Below are positions 55,641 to 64,000 of a DNA stretch of 64,000 nucleotides, piece by piece. Position numbers and translations under genes: made by a program. The stretch comes from Thiothrix subterranea (GTDB lineage: Bacteria; Pseudomonadota; Gammaproteobacteria; Thiotrichales; Thiotrichaceae), in the NCBI RefSeq assembly GCF_016772315.1, contig NZ_CP053482.1, forward strand, positions 1,736,001-1,800,000. Reading direction: 5' to 3'. The notes under the pieces were generated by a model. It was not told the origin of the DNA. It saw only the letters and a program-made list of their open reading frames with translations, and searched no databases. Every line of letters starts with the position of its first letter. The stretch's first letter is position 1.

Positions 55641-57992
55641 TTACTCATTAATTTCTAGCCACTGAGACAACTCATGCCAAGCTAAGTGGCAGATATTTCT
55701 TCCTCTCTCTGTCACTATCTCAATATTCCAATCTTCTATATCTGTAATGGATGATATTAATGGCATGAATTTTCCATCTTCAATAGCTCTAATGGCAGCT
55801 TTAGATAATGGATATGGACTGTTTTTTGCTTTTTCAATAATACCAGCAATTTCTTTTTTATCTTCTTGAGAAAATGCGGTAAAAAAAAGCTTCTTTTGTA
55901 GCCAAGGCTTATTTCCAATGATAGCGTTTTCTAACTCTGGAAGTAGAATTAAATTCCCAATTGTATGAACGGTGTCAATATCATTGTATAACTCATCTCT
56001 CCATATACCCCTTCCATTTTGAGGTGCAATATGCTCAACAGTTTTATGAAGAGGATCGCGCCATTTTGATAATTCTAAAAAGTTGCAATTATCACGCCCT
56101 TCTTTTGTTAGAATATGTTTTTTTACTTTTCCTTCCACTGAATTATGAGCTGCCACTATTAATAAGAACTTACATAATGCTTTTGATTTGTCATATAGTG
56201 GTTGATTGATAACTTTGTTTGTCCAAGATTCTTTGTTGAGAACTTTATCTTGATTAGTTCCGAGTTTCGGAGAGTCTATGTAAGATAATAGATATTGATT
56301 AAGTTCTGCGGGCGAAGCTAATTCATTATTGCTCAACAACCCTAACTTAAGAGGCTTTGACGCAATTTTCTTATGTCCTTTTTTCATTAAATTTCTAAAA
56401 TCAGAATCAATACCTGCGGTACTTCCTGTTGCTGCTCTACGGATGACTAAGAATGCAGTAACTGATTTTACTACTTTAATAAAATCACTCCAACATTTAG
56501 ATTGTTCAGATGCAAAGTAATATCGTGCTAAAATTGGAATAGCTAGTGTTGTATTCATATCCTTAATAAAATTAAGACACAGTAATATTTTTTGCCGTTC
56601 AGGGTAATCAAGTATTTCTGGAAGTGCATTAGCAAGAGAGTGTTCTTCCCAAAAAATCCTCCTATAAAAAGCAATATCTTTTAATGATTTAACAAAATAT
56701 TCTTTTTTCTCATATAATTCATTATCTGAATGAATTAACGAATATTTACTTCTCAGATAACGACGCTGCCCACCTAAATCATAATTTTGAGTATCCCCAC
56801 CTATATATAGGGCAAATGATGTTATGATCTCTTTTGTTTCAACTTGCCTTATATCTTTCTGAGACTTTGAAATTTCTGCTTTTGATGACAAGCATTGATC
56901 AATTTCATCGAAAAATAATCTACTTCTTGAGTTGGAAAAGTCACCTGTTATATGTTTTCTGTCTTCTATGAATTTTATTACCTCAGGCTTGAATGTTTCT
57001 ATTGCCGTTAATGGTTCACCAGTAGTATTAAGCGCATCAAATATATCAAAAACATATTTATCATCCTCCACTTGAACACATGTAAGAGAAATATTATTTA
57101 AAAGATAGCTGGAAAAGAAAATAACCCTAGCTAATCCATCACTTAACTTGTTAAAGTTTTCTTTGTCAACATATAAACCATTGCCTTCAAGAATTTTTAT
57201 ATAATTATCATTATTGAAAAACTTCACTCTCGAAGGAAATATTTCCTCATCAGAATCATCAGTTAAAGCCTCGCCTTTTGAAATTCTGTCTATGAATTTA
57301 TCTATGTGTTTTATGGATTTTTTAAGAAATACTTGATCTTCGCTTTCACTCATTGTACTAAAACTATGAAATACAAAATCATTATATTCAAAATCACCTT
57401 GGGTGAAATCATAATAGTGCTTTCCAAAGTTAAACAAATATTCGGCAATAAATGACTCATACTTCTTTGAAGATGCATTATGTGCTCTAGTATCTACAGA
57501 CTCTCGTACCAATCGGGGATAAAATTCTGATAAATAATCTTTTATTCTAGTGCTATTTTTTCTGCCAACTATGCAACTTCTTAGAGAATCCAATAAGGAA
57601 TAAATATCTTGGCTTAAATCATCTTCTTCTTGTAAATTTAGCTCGTTTGATTCAAGCATTATTTTGTTCATTAATCGACAAATGATTAACGCAATTGTGC
57701 TGAGCCGTTGCTGACCATCTACAATAGATAAGGATATGCCTCCAAATTCTTTTTCCTTCTTTTCTTTATCGTTAGATAATATTATTGTTCCTATGAACCT
57801 GATTGAGCTATCTTCTTCAAGAAGAATAATGCCATGAAGGATTGATTCAAAAAGCCTAAAAATATTTTCATCATTCCAGCGATAACCACGCTGATAGATA
57901 GGTATTCTATAGCCCACGTTGCTATTGTGAAGCAAAAATGTATCCTGAATTGATAATGCTTCAGAAGTAAAAGTATCAGACACTTTTGGCAT
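55641..57992 (-). CDS. sspE: SspE-type PT-sensing restriction protein (DUF262-DUF1524)
   Basis: SspE is the effector of Ssp systems. It senses phosphorothioate on self DNA, hydrolyses NTP and nicks phage DNA. This 783-aa protein has the DUF262 domain with PIYQRGYRW (31-39) and DGQQR (92-96), the NTPase motif. DALNTTGEPLTAIETFKPEV is typical of DUF262/GmrS-like proteins. The C-terminal DUF1524 HNH-like domain has EHIAPQ (653-658), HTIGNLILLP, and ENAIIGNKPWLQKK. Length matches SspE. It follows sspD by 21 bp. A GmrSD-type modification-dependent enzyme is the alternative; the sspBCD context favours SspE. Confidence 0.88.
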   Translation of the reverse strand: MPKVSDTFTSEALSIQDTFLLHNSNVGYRIPIYQRGYRWNDENIFRLFESILHGIILLEEDSSIRFIGTIILSNDKEKKEKEFGGISLSIVDGQQRLSTIALIICRLMNKIMLESNELNLQEEDDLSQDIYSLLDSLRSCIVGRKNSTRIKDYLSEFYPRLVRESVDTRAHNASSKKYESFIAEYLFNFGKHYYDFTQGDFEYNDFVFHSFSTMSESEDQVFLKKSIKHIDKFIDRISKGEALTDDSDEEIFPSRVKFFNNDNYIKILEGNGLYVDKENFNKLSDGLARVIFFSSYLLNNISLTCVQVEDDKYVFDIFDALNTTGEPLTAIETFKPEVIKFIEDRKHITGDFSNSRSRLFFDEIDQCLSSKAEISKSQKDIRQVETKEIITSFALYIGGDTQNYDLGGQRRYLRSKYSLIHSDNELYEKKEYFVKSLKDIAFYRRIFWEEHSLANALPEILDYPERQKILLCLNFIKDMNTTLAIPILARYYFASEQSKCWSDFIKVVKSVTAFLVIRRAATGSTAGIDSDFRNLMKKGHKKIASKPLKLGLLSNNELASPAELNQYLLSYIDSPKLGTNQDKVLNKESWTNKVINQPLYDKSKALCKFLLIVAAHNSVEGKVKKHILTKEGRDNCNFLELSKWRDPLHKTVEHIAPQNGRGIWRDELYNDIDTVHTIGNLILLPELENAIIGNKPWLQKKLFFTAFSQEDKKEIAGIIEKAKNSPYPLSKAAIRAIEDGKFMPLISSITDIEDWNIEIVTERGRNICHLAWHELSQWLEINE

Positions 57993-58013
57993 ATATCTCT
58001 CTCTTAAAGATGC

Positions 58014-58841
58014 TCAAAGAGCGCAAATTGAACAAGCCTGATCTTCGGGATCATCATCTTCTTGATCTCTTAAAGCATCTTGCCACTTTATTGCATGAAC
58101 ACTCTTAGCATTACGGTTAGCTGTCCGTGTTCCTTCTGTTTTTTCTGCATGTGCTACCACCTCTTCAAGTGTCTTGCCTTGCACCCATGTATAACCTTGC
58201 CCTGACTCTTTCTCAATACGAACAGCTTCTGCAAAAAGATCAGGATGTTCGCGCTTTAATCCTAACCATTCATCTTGACGTTGGAAGAAGCAGAAGTAGC
58301 AACCTGAACGACTACGCCACCGATAATATTCTGGAATACCAACAGTATTTTCTAAAATGCGGAAAATATCTGACCGAATTAATCCATCTTCCATAAAAGG
58401 AAAAACTGCTTGAATATTTTCTTTCTGACTAACATAACCTTCTCTATTTTCATCTGCTCGAATGCCGATATAAGTTACAACCGGATCATTGCCAACAAAT
58501 TTTTCAAATGGCTTAATTTTCATCATTGACGTACACCAACGCTGCCGTGGTGACGGTAAATAATTGTTGTGTATTTTCAACCAATGCTCAAAATCTCGCT
58601 CAGGACTCAGTTTTTTAATTTCCTTACCTAAGTAAGCCTCAAGTTTATCAAGAAAATCATAGACCTCCTGAAGTTCAGCACCGGTATCAGTGAAGAAATA
58701 CTCTACGCGATTATGAATCTCTGGGTAGTGATCTCGAAGGTAAATGGCGAGCGCAGCACTATCCTTACCGCCAGACAATCCGAGGACGTGGCGTGAGCCT
58801 TCAAGTTCTGAAGCTTCTTGTAACGTCAAATGCTTAGTCAT
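58014..58841 (-). CDS. sspD: SspD / DndC-like PT sulfurtransferase
   Basis: SspD is an ATP-pyrophosphatase of the PAPS-reductase family that activates the DNA backbone for sulfur insertion. The 275-aa protein has the PP-loop LSGGKDSAALA (22-32), FFTDTGAELQEV, the cysteines of RWCTSMMKIKPFE and SGCYFCFFQRQDE, and a terminal CSICAL. The first three blocks match DndC, where the cysteines hold an iron-sulfur cluster. It overlaps sspC by 8 nt. The sulfur donor (SspA/DndA or IscS) is not in the window. Confidence 0.9.
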   Translation of the reverse strand: MTKHLTLQEASELEGSRHVLGLSGGKDSAALAIYLRDHYPEIHNRVEYFFTDTGAELQEVYDFLDKLEAYLGKEIKKLSPERDFEHWLKIHNNYLPSPRQRWCTSMMKIKPFEKFVGNDPVVTYIGIRADENREGYVSQKENIQAVFPFMEDGLIRSDIFRILENTVGIPEYYRWRSRSGCYFCFFQRQDEWLGLKREHPDLFAEAVRIEKESGQGYTWVQGKTLEEVVAHAEKTEGTRTANRNAKSVHAIKWQDALRDQEDDDPEDQACSICAL

Positions 58842-61800
58842 GTTTAACTTTACTCAATTGCTTGGGGGCAACTACTTTGGGGCGTTGAGTTGTCTGATAA
58901 TCACGCAAGAAATCATCCACTAATTCAGCTAATACTGCAAGTTGTAATTCTTTATCAGCACCGAATAGTTGATGATTTAATCGACTTTTTAGCTCATCTG
59001 TGGCTTCTCGCTGCATTTTACTAATTGCAACAGGCTGCTGACGCTCTTTGCCACCTTTTTTTATTGATTTCAACAAGATGACATCAAACTCATCTTGGCT
59101 GTTTTGTCTTTTTTGGTCATGAATGCGCAAAGCCTCAAGATCAAGCATACGCCGAGAATATTCATTCAATCGCATATCTGCTTGCGCCTTATCACCATCT
59201 AGCCATTTTTCCGGTGACTTCTTGCCAATGAACATTAAGATACTGATAAACCAATCATTATCATCTTTTTCCGTATTCGTCAGACGATTGATAAATGCTT
59301 TCAAACCATCGGTATCGACTGTGTACGCATCAAGTCCTAAGTAACGACCTGTGACGCGCCTCATCTCAGGGATCGTTGCATCAGGCTTGAGTCGTAGGGC
59401 TTGCGCTAAGAAACCTTGTTGCTGCTCCAACATTTTAGAGTAAGCATGTTTCAAAGTACTCAACGTATCTTTAAGCGAATCAACATAGCCATCAAACTTG
59501 CTTTGTTGATCAGGGCGAGTATCGAACCCTAACGCTTGTGGAATGCCCTCAAACAGCAGTTGCTCAGGTGACTTTGCAAGGTGAAAAGCATTACGGAATG
59601 CCTTTGCTTTCTCTGACAAGTCACTGGTTTTTTGTGTGTACTCATTAAGTCCACCCACAAACGTAGCCAATGGCTTGATTGCCTGTACCACCGATCGTTC
59701 TTTGCCATCATCACTGAACAATGCCGTCACGTATTGCTTAAAGATCGAGGCACGAATGCCCTCAACCCTGAACAACTGCACCTTGAACAGTTCCGGTGTT
59801 TTAACGAAGCGTTCCAACACTTCTTTTGCAAGCGTTGGTACATAGCGCCCCTCTTCATACAAAGCGAGTTCATCCTGATGGACAAGGTAAGCCGCCAAGT
59901 ACAACACGGGCAAAACGCCCTGTTTCAAGCCGTAAGGTGTTCTGGTCAGTTCGTTATTGAGGTCACTAAAAGCTCTAGCTTGCTGATCGGTGGAATCCAA
60001 AAATTCCTCAATCGCCGCCCACGTTCTATGCAAGCTGCTACCACTAGGGGGAGAGCGAAAATCCCATTTCCCTTGCTCATTCTGTTGATGAACGCCCGTT
60101 GCATGAAGTAAAGCAAGGTACATTGCCTTTTCAGGAGGGAATTTCTCGATACCTAAATATTCTTGATCTGAGTTAAACAACATCATCTCAAGCAAACGAT
60201 TACGTCCCGCTGCGGCTTGGCTCGATGGTTTGTCACGATTGATCAACTCATTCTTAATTTCAGGCATATAGCAATAGAGCTTGCCCAAAACATCGGATAA
60301 GGTACTTTGGAAAGCCTGTTTGCTCGCAATAGGTAATGGTTTTTTCTGCCAAAACCAATGGCTACGCTGTGGCTGTTCCAACAGTAAGTAAACTTGTGCC
60401 TCTTCTGCTTTCAATGCCAATTGGTAATAGTCACGAAATTCACGTTGAGCCACCGGATCAGAATGCAACTCTTGGGATTTGTTTTGGACGGCTTCCAATG
60501 CCAACACATCAGCAACCGCATCACGCAACGTTGCCGCATGAGGATAGTTCACCAACACATCTAACGGTGATGCGTTAGCCACCACTCGTTTAGTGAATGT
60601 CTCCTCATCTTGCCGATCTTCCGCAAGGTAGAAGACAATTCTAGGTGTGCTTGCACCTTCGTCCAACTTACCCAGTGAACCTGCATCAATGAATGCAGTG
60701 GTGAAATATTGCATCGAGCCTTTTTGAATGGAGAACTTACGTGCAACAATGGGCATATCGCCATGTTGCTTGCTTAAGCGTTCTGCCAAACTGAAGACAC
60801 CGAGCTTGCCACGTTCTTCTTGTAAACGTGCCTCAAGATCAAAATCACTGCCTTGCCAAACGCGGTATTCATTGTTGTATTTACGAAGCTGCAACACTGC
60901 CCGTTTTTGCAAAGTATCTAATGCAACGTCTACATCAGCAGAATCCTTCAAACATACTGCCAAAATATCTTTAGAAGCCTTTAATCCTGCTTGTGCACCA
61001 ATGAGATTTAGCAAGCCTACGGTTTTCAATATCTTCACTGCATCAGCATTATCATCACCTAAGCGTTCTAATGCTGTCACCACCTCAGCCCAACGCCGAT
61101 GCGTCAGATGATCAACAACCGCAGCAGGTTGATTACTGATGAAGTAATCGTAGATTTCCCATGGATAAATCCAATCACCCAATTGCTCTAAACGCTTGAG
61201 ACTGTCTTGAAAACCAAACGCCTCATGACTCCCCAAATAGTTAAACAAGGTGCGTTCATTTTGGGCTATTTTTTGGCATAGCAACGGCAACAACAAAGCA
61301 CTAACCGGATGTAGCGGGTAACATTGCTGGAATAATTGACTGGCAGAAGACTGATTCAATGCACTAGGTAGGGCATTGGTATCAGCTAACATTGCCGCTA
61401 GTTGATCAGCCTCAATCGCAATATTTTTAGGTAGCTTTTTCGGTTGCTCAATAGCTTTACCGACAATTCGCAAGGTTTGTTCTGCCGATTCCAAAAAAGG
61501 AATGACCTCAAAACGCCCTTGTACTTTTGCCCATTCGTTTTGTTGAGTCCGCCCTAGTCCTCGTGCGTATTGTTCAAAGGATTGATGCAACAGTACGAAA
61601 ATAGACAGAATTGCACCATCTTCCCGTTCACATCCTTTGTAGGCGTGTTCTGCCAATGCCTGCAACAGATGAATATCATTAGCTTCAGGGTGACGAGCTT
61701 CATACTCAAGAAATTTACCCAATTCATCAATGACAATCAGCAAACCATAGCCATTATCAACAGCAATGGCTTCTTGTAATTGACTAACAACATCAATAAT

Positions 61801-62313
61801 TTGTGTGACGGTAATAATATCCTGTGAAGTCAATTGCCTGATTTGCTCAAGCACCAAGGGGAATCGACGCTGTTCACGAGAAAAGAATGCAGTTGCTCCA
61901 TCAAGCAATGCCGTAGCTAATCGCTTACTCAAAGGTTCGGGACTACCTGTCAAAAAGACCCTACAATGTTCTAAGGGCTGCCCGTCCCCATCCCAAAACT
62001 GATCAATGACTTGCTCATCACACTTTGCTAACACGTTTTGTGCTGTATCCGTTGCGACATCATCCGCCGCACCTAACAAATGGGAAAGAAAAACAGCAAA
62101 GGACGATTTTCCAGAACCGTATGGCCCCATTAACGTCCACGCACGCGGCATACTGCTTACTGTTGTAATCGTATCGCCTATACGTGCCAACGTATCTAAA
62201 GCGCGGGTTGTGGGAATATATGCCTTTACGACAGCGACGGAATCAGCGTCACGTTCGAGGTTAATGGATCGCGTGTAGTTGATATTTACCTGTATTTTTT
62301 CAACCAAGCTCAT
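58834..62313 (-). CDS. sspC: SspC-type large P-loop ATPase
   Basis: This 1159-aa protein is the large ATPase of the SspBCD phosphorothioation machinery. An N-terminal region (NINYTRSINLERD) leads to Walker A TLMGPYGSGKSSFAVFLSHL (about 60-79). A Walker B-like strand LLIVIDELGKFLEYEARHPE is near 190-210. The rest is a long mostly helical body without recognisable catalytic motifs, and it ends basic (TTQRPKVVAPKQLSKVKHD). It overlaps sspB by 4 nt and sspD by 8 nt. A BrxC/PglY-type ATPase would be an alternative, but the DUF4007 and DndC-like neighbours identify it as SspC. Confidence 0.85.
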   Translation of the reverse strand: MSLVEKIQVNINYTRSINLERDADSVAVVKAYIPTTRALDTLARIGDTITTVSSMPRAWTLMGPYGSGKSSFAVFLSHLLGAADDVATDTAQNVLAKCDEQVIDQFWDGDGQPLEHCRVFLTGSPEPLSKRLATALLDGATAFFSREQRRFPLVLEQIRQLTSQDIITVTQIIDVVSQLQEAIAVDNGYGLLIVIDELGKFLEYEARHPEANDIHLLQALAEHAYKGCEREDGAILSIFVLLHQSFEQYARGLGRTQQNEWAKVQGRFEVIPFLESAEQTLRIVGKAIEQPKKLPKNIAIEADQLAAMLADTNALPSALNQSSASQLFQQCYPLHPVSALLLPLLCQKIAQNERTLFNYLGSHEAFGFQDSLKRLEQLGDWIYPWEIYDYFISNQPAAVVDHLTHRRWAEVVTALERLGDDNADAVKILKTVGLLNLIGAQAGLKASKDILAVCLKDSADVDVALDTLQKRAVLQLRKYNNEYRVWQGSDFDLEARLQEERGKLGVFSLAERLSKQHGDMPIVARKFSIQKGSMQYFTTAFIDAGSLGKLDEGASTPRIVFYLAEDRQDEETFTKRVVANASPLDVLVNYPHAATLRDAVADVLALEAVQNKSQELHSDPVAQREFRDYYQLALKAEEAQVYLLLEQPQRSHWFWQKKPLPIASKQAFQSTLSDVLGKLYCYMPEIKNELINRDKPSSQAAAGRNRLLEMMLFNSDQEYLGIEKFPPEKAMYLALLHATGVHQQNEQGKWDFRSPPSGSSLHRTWAAIEEFLDSTDQQARAFSDLNNELTRTPYGLKQGVLPVLYLAAYLVHQDELALYEEGRYVPTLAKEVLERFVKTPELFKVQLFRVEGIRASIFKQYVTALFSDDGKERSVVQAIKPLATFVGGLNEYTQKTSDLSEKAKAFRNAFHLAKSPEQLLFEGIPQALGFDTRPDQQSKFDGYVDSLKDTLSTLKHAYSKMLEQQQGFLAQALRLKPDATIPEMRRVTGRYLGLDAYTVDTDGLKAFINRLTNTEKDDNDWFISILMFIGKKSPEKWLDGDKAQADMRLNEYSRRMLDLEALRIHDQKRQNSQDEFDVILLKSIKKGGKERQQPVAISKMQREATDELKSRLNHQLFGADKELQLAVLAELVDDFLRDYQTTQRPKVVAPKQLSKVKHD

Positions 62314-63245
62314 GCTGCTGCCTCATAAATATTGTATTGTGCATAGTATTCTTTCAAGAAAATCATAGGATCAATGATTATATCCTGTGTTTTGTAAAGC
62401 CGATTCACACCTGCACTTTCACTGAAATAAAATACATTATTTTTCCGTTGTTTTAATTGTTCTAATTTGAATAGAAAAGCATTCTCAGTCAGGCAAAAAA
62501 CTGCACCTGGTGCAGGATAATCGCTTTTGCCGTACATCAAATCTTCAATAGCTAAAGAGGTTTGCTTAGTGGCATTGAAAAGTGAAGCAACCGCATAAGC
62601 CACTATTTCAATGGGTAGATGATCTTGCTCCCCAATTTGAACTTTGTGAGTTTTACCATCAGGCAATAGAGAAAGCAGTTTAAGCGTCGTAAAGGGTGCA
62701 TCCAGCAATTCATCCGACACCTGCTTTGTCTTGCTAGGACGAGCATCCGAATACATCCGCAAAGTGACAACGGCATCGTTCTTCAGGGTATTTTTAGAGT
62801 ATTTTCCGCTTGCCTGTTGCTTCAAAAAGTCTGCTAAGGCTTCGGTTGCCTCCGCTGTCGTAAACTCAGGCTTGTGGTAACGATTGAACAACCAATAGGA
62901 ACAGGTCGCCACTTCGGGATTACTTGCCATCTGCCAATGAAGCAGCCAAATTGTTGCCTCATCTTCCAGATACGGGTCACAACCTGCATTCTCATCAAAA
63001 ATGAAGTCACCTAACGGCGTAGGTCGATAACCATCCTCACATTTTTCAAGAATCTGTGCTGCTTGCGCCCAATAGCGAATAGCATTCACCATATTCTTAC
63101 CAACGCCAAGCCTGACCGTTGCATCATCAGCGTCAAACACGCCAGCATCATTCTTCACTTCTTGATAGGCTTTCGTTAGCCAGCTATAGCGCATTGAAAA
63201 TGTTTCATGCCTGCCAAAAGCCACTCTTTTAGGATTAAATTTCAT
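62310..63245 (-). CDS. sspB: SspB (DUF4007), PT-system nickase
   Basis: This 311-aa DUF4007 protein corresponds to SspB, described as the DNA nickase that opens the strand for sulfur insertion. The N-terminus KRVAFGRHETFSMRYSWLTK is the family hallmark, followed by VRLGVGKNMVNAIRYWAQAA (a helix-turn-helix-like region). GYRPTPLGDFIFDENAGCDP then DEATIWLLHWQMASNPEVAT also match. The C-terminal part is helical. Its ATG overlaps the stop of the preceding small gene (ATGA). Order sspB-sspC-sspD is the usual one. Confidence 0.9.
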   Translation of the reverse strand: MKFNPKRVAFGRHETFSMRYSWLTKAYQEVKNDAGVFDADDATVRLGVGKNMVNAIRYWAQAAQILEKCEDGYRPTPLGDFIFDENAGCDPYLEDEATIWLLHWQMASNPEVATCSYWLFNRYHKPEFTTAEATEALADFLKQQASGKYSKNTLKNDAVVTLRMYSDARPSKTKQVSDELLDAPFTTLKLLSLLPDGKTHKVQIGEQDHLPIEIVAYAVASLFNATKQTSLAIEDLMYGKSDYPAPGAVFCLTENAFLFKLEQLKQRKNNVFYFSESAGVNRLYKTQDIIIDPMIFLKEYYAQYNIYEAAA

Positions 63246-63457
63246 GCAGATATTCGCTTTTCATTTACTTTTTCTTCTGGAATGACGGGTGTAGCCAGTG
63301 ATAACGTAAGCTGTTGCCTGCCTTTAAGGAAAGACTCGACATTTTCCAAAAACCAGCTTTTCAAACTGACATTATTCATCATAAGCTGTTCATATAGTTC
63401 TTGTTTTGTTTCTGGATTTATTTCAATGACAATCCTGCCACTCACACCTCTTGCCAT
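63242..63457 (-). CDS. small ribbon-helix-helix-like protein, first gene of the Ssp operon
   Basis: This is a protein of 71 aa from the chosen ATG (MARGVSGR). It has one strand (GRIVIEI) then two helices (NPETKQELYEQLMMNN and VSLKSWFLENVESFLKG). This is the spacing of Arc/MetJ/CopG ribbon-helix-helix proteins. A polar tail follows. GGAG lies 9 nt before the ATG; earlier starts at 63472 and 63493 are in frame. It overlaps sspB by 4 nt, so it is translated together with the PT genes. It probably binds the divergent promoter and sets expression, but no homolog with known function comes to mind. Confidence 0.6.
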   Translation of the reverse strand: MARGVSGRIVIEINPETKQELYEQLMMNNVSLKSWFLENVESFLKGRQQLTLSLATPVIPEEKVNEKRISA

Positions 63458-63498
63458 ACTATTTTGCTCCATTGGCACTATGTCACATAACACGTTTA

Positions 63499-63528
63499 GT
63501 GTAACATTACACAGATAACAGTAACATT
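63499..63528. promoter_or_regulatory. candidate operator in the divergent Ssp/endonuclease promoter region
   Basis: A 14-bp palindrome GTGTAA-CA-TTACAC lies at 63499-63512. The octamer GTAACATT occurs inside it (63501) and again at 63521, exactly 20 bp apart, about two helical turns. This fits paired sites for a ribbon-helix-helix dimer. It lies between the starts of the divergent genes. Confidence 0.5.
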
Positions 63529-63577
63529 CAAATTAGCTGTTTTTTTAACAAAAAATAAACCTTAAAAAGTGAAGCTA

Positions 63578-64000
63578 ATGATTCCACAAAGATTTCTCAA
63601 CTACGTTTCCGACATGAATACATGGTACGCCGATGGACGACGCGAACCACAAAAGCCACTTCTACTATTGCTGGCATTAGCACGGGTACAAGCCGGAAAA
63701 CCCCGCCTAATGGCTTTCGATGAAATCGAGGAAAAGCTGCAACAAGTCATTGAAGACTTCGGCCCCAACCGTCCACCTCATCCAGAATACCCTTTTTGGC
63801 ACTTACACTCAGAAAAAATCTGGGAAATTCCGCAAAGTCACACCGTCCCCACCACAAAATCCGGCAGTGCCAGCAGAAAATACCTCCGCGACCACAAAAT
63901 ACAAGGTGGCTTTAGCATGGAAGCATTTGACTTGCTCACCGCTGATCCTGAACTGCTGGAACAGGCGGCAATGATCTTGCTAGACGACAACTATCCCTCC
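63578..64000 (+). CDS. PT-dependent restriction endonuclease, sulfur-binding domain (partial)
   Basis: The first 141 residues of a protein that continues beyond the window. It reads like the sulfur-binding domain (SBD) of ScoMcrA-type enzymes, which recognise phosphorothioated DNA: YADGRREPQKPLLLLLALAR, the helix DEIEEKLQQVIEDFG, then PPHPEYPFWHLHSEKIWEI, and LRDHKIQGGFS. The Arg/Pro/Tyr-rich blocks are the ones that surround the sulfur pocket in this family. An HNH nuclease domain should follow past 64000. ATG at 63578; ribosome-binding site weak. It is divergent from the Ssp operon with a 120-bp gap. Confidence 0.8.
   Translation, partial: MIPQRFLNYVSDMNTWYADGRREPQKPLLLLLALARVQAGKPRLMAFDEIEEKLQQVIEDFGPNRPPHPEYPFWHLHSEKIWEIPQSHTVPTTKSGSASRKYLRDHKIQGGFSMEAFDLLTADPELLEQAAMILLDDNYPS

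Noticed and set aside
58834-62313. Large ATPase considered as BrxC/PglY of a BREX system
   Set aside because: No PglX methyltransferase, PglZ or BrxL gene is present, while the DUF4007 and DndC-like neighbours define an Ssp system.

Overview
The window looks like a gammaproteobacterial chromosome. The order ruvB-ybgC-tolQ-tolR-tolA-tolB-pal-cpoB, single-copy nadA, tsaE, asd, comM and hrpA, and a Tat-exported AmiC-type amidase all fit that class. A YeeE/YedE sulfur-compound transporter and the general gene style are compatible with a sulfur oxidiser of the Thiothrix type, but that is only a guess.

Layout. At 0-1.2 kb an IS630-type transposase end has cut a FadL/OmpP1-like porin gene. At 1.3-13.6 kb there are housekeeping and accessory genes: nadA, an amiC-type amidase, tsaE, an exported DNA/RNA nuclease, a membrane diguanylate cyclase, a winged-helix/TPR regulator, a secreted trypsin-like protease and hrpA. 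From 27.5 down to 13.6 kb, on the minus strand, runs one Wzx/Wzy-type polysaccharide operon. It holds a WecA-like initiator, a perosamine-synthase-like aminotransferase, flippase, polymerase, glycosyltransferases including a PssD/PssE pair, gmd, fcl, manC and a Wzc-type tyrosine kinase. Its leader carries an ops (RfaH recruitment) sequence. At 28.5-35.1 kb lies ruvB and the complete tol-pal operon, closed by a strong terminator. At 35.2-38.8 kb are a membrane-anchored SMC/RecN-like ATPase, the YeeE transporter and tRNA-Lys. At 38.8-40.8 kb is a decayed patch with a solo brnA, a brnT stub and a lysyl-hydroxylase-like remnant. At 41-47.3 kb are comM, an MFS carrier, an ABC-2 exporter, a hemerythrin-like protein and asd. 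At 47.4-48.9 kb is an AbiE toxin-antitoxin pair.

The region of most interest is 48.9-64 kb, a defence island built on DNA phosphorothioation (PT). The minus-strand operon reads: small ribbon-helix-helix-like protein, SspB (DUF4007), SspC (P-loop ATPase), SspD (DndC-like sulfurtransferase), SspE (DUF262/DUF1524 PT-sensing nuclease), SF2 helicase, MORC/Hsp90-type GHKL ATPase, a 218-aa protein sharing the ATPase's C-terminal domain, and a PT-associated methyltransferase broken by a one-base frameshift in a C6 tract. Divergent from it starts a sulfur-binding-domain endonuclease of the PT-dependent McrA type, cut by the window end. No cysteine desulfurase (sspA/dndA) is visible. The genes from sspD to the 5' part of the methyltransferase gene are much richer in A+T than the housekeeping genes. 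The composition changes abruptly at the frameshift, which suggests mosaic assembly.

The helicase + MORC-like ATPase + shared C-terminal domain module inside an Ssp operon is the best candidate for an undescribed extension of a known system.
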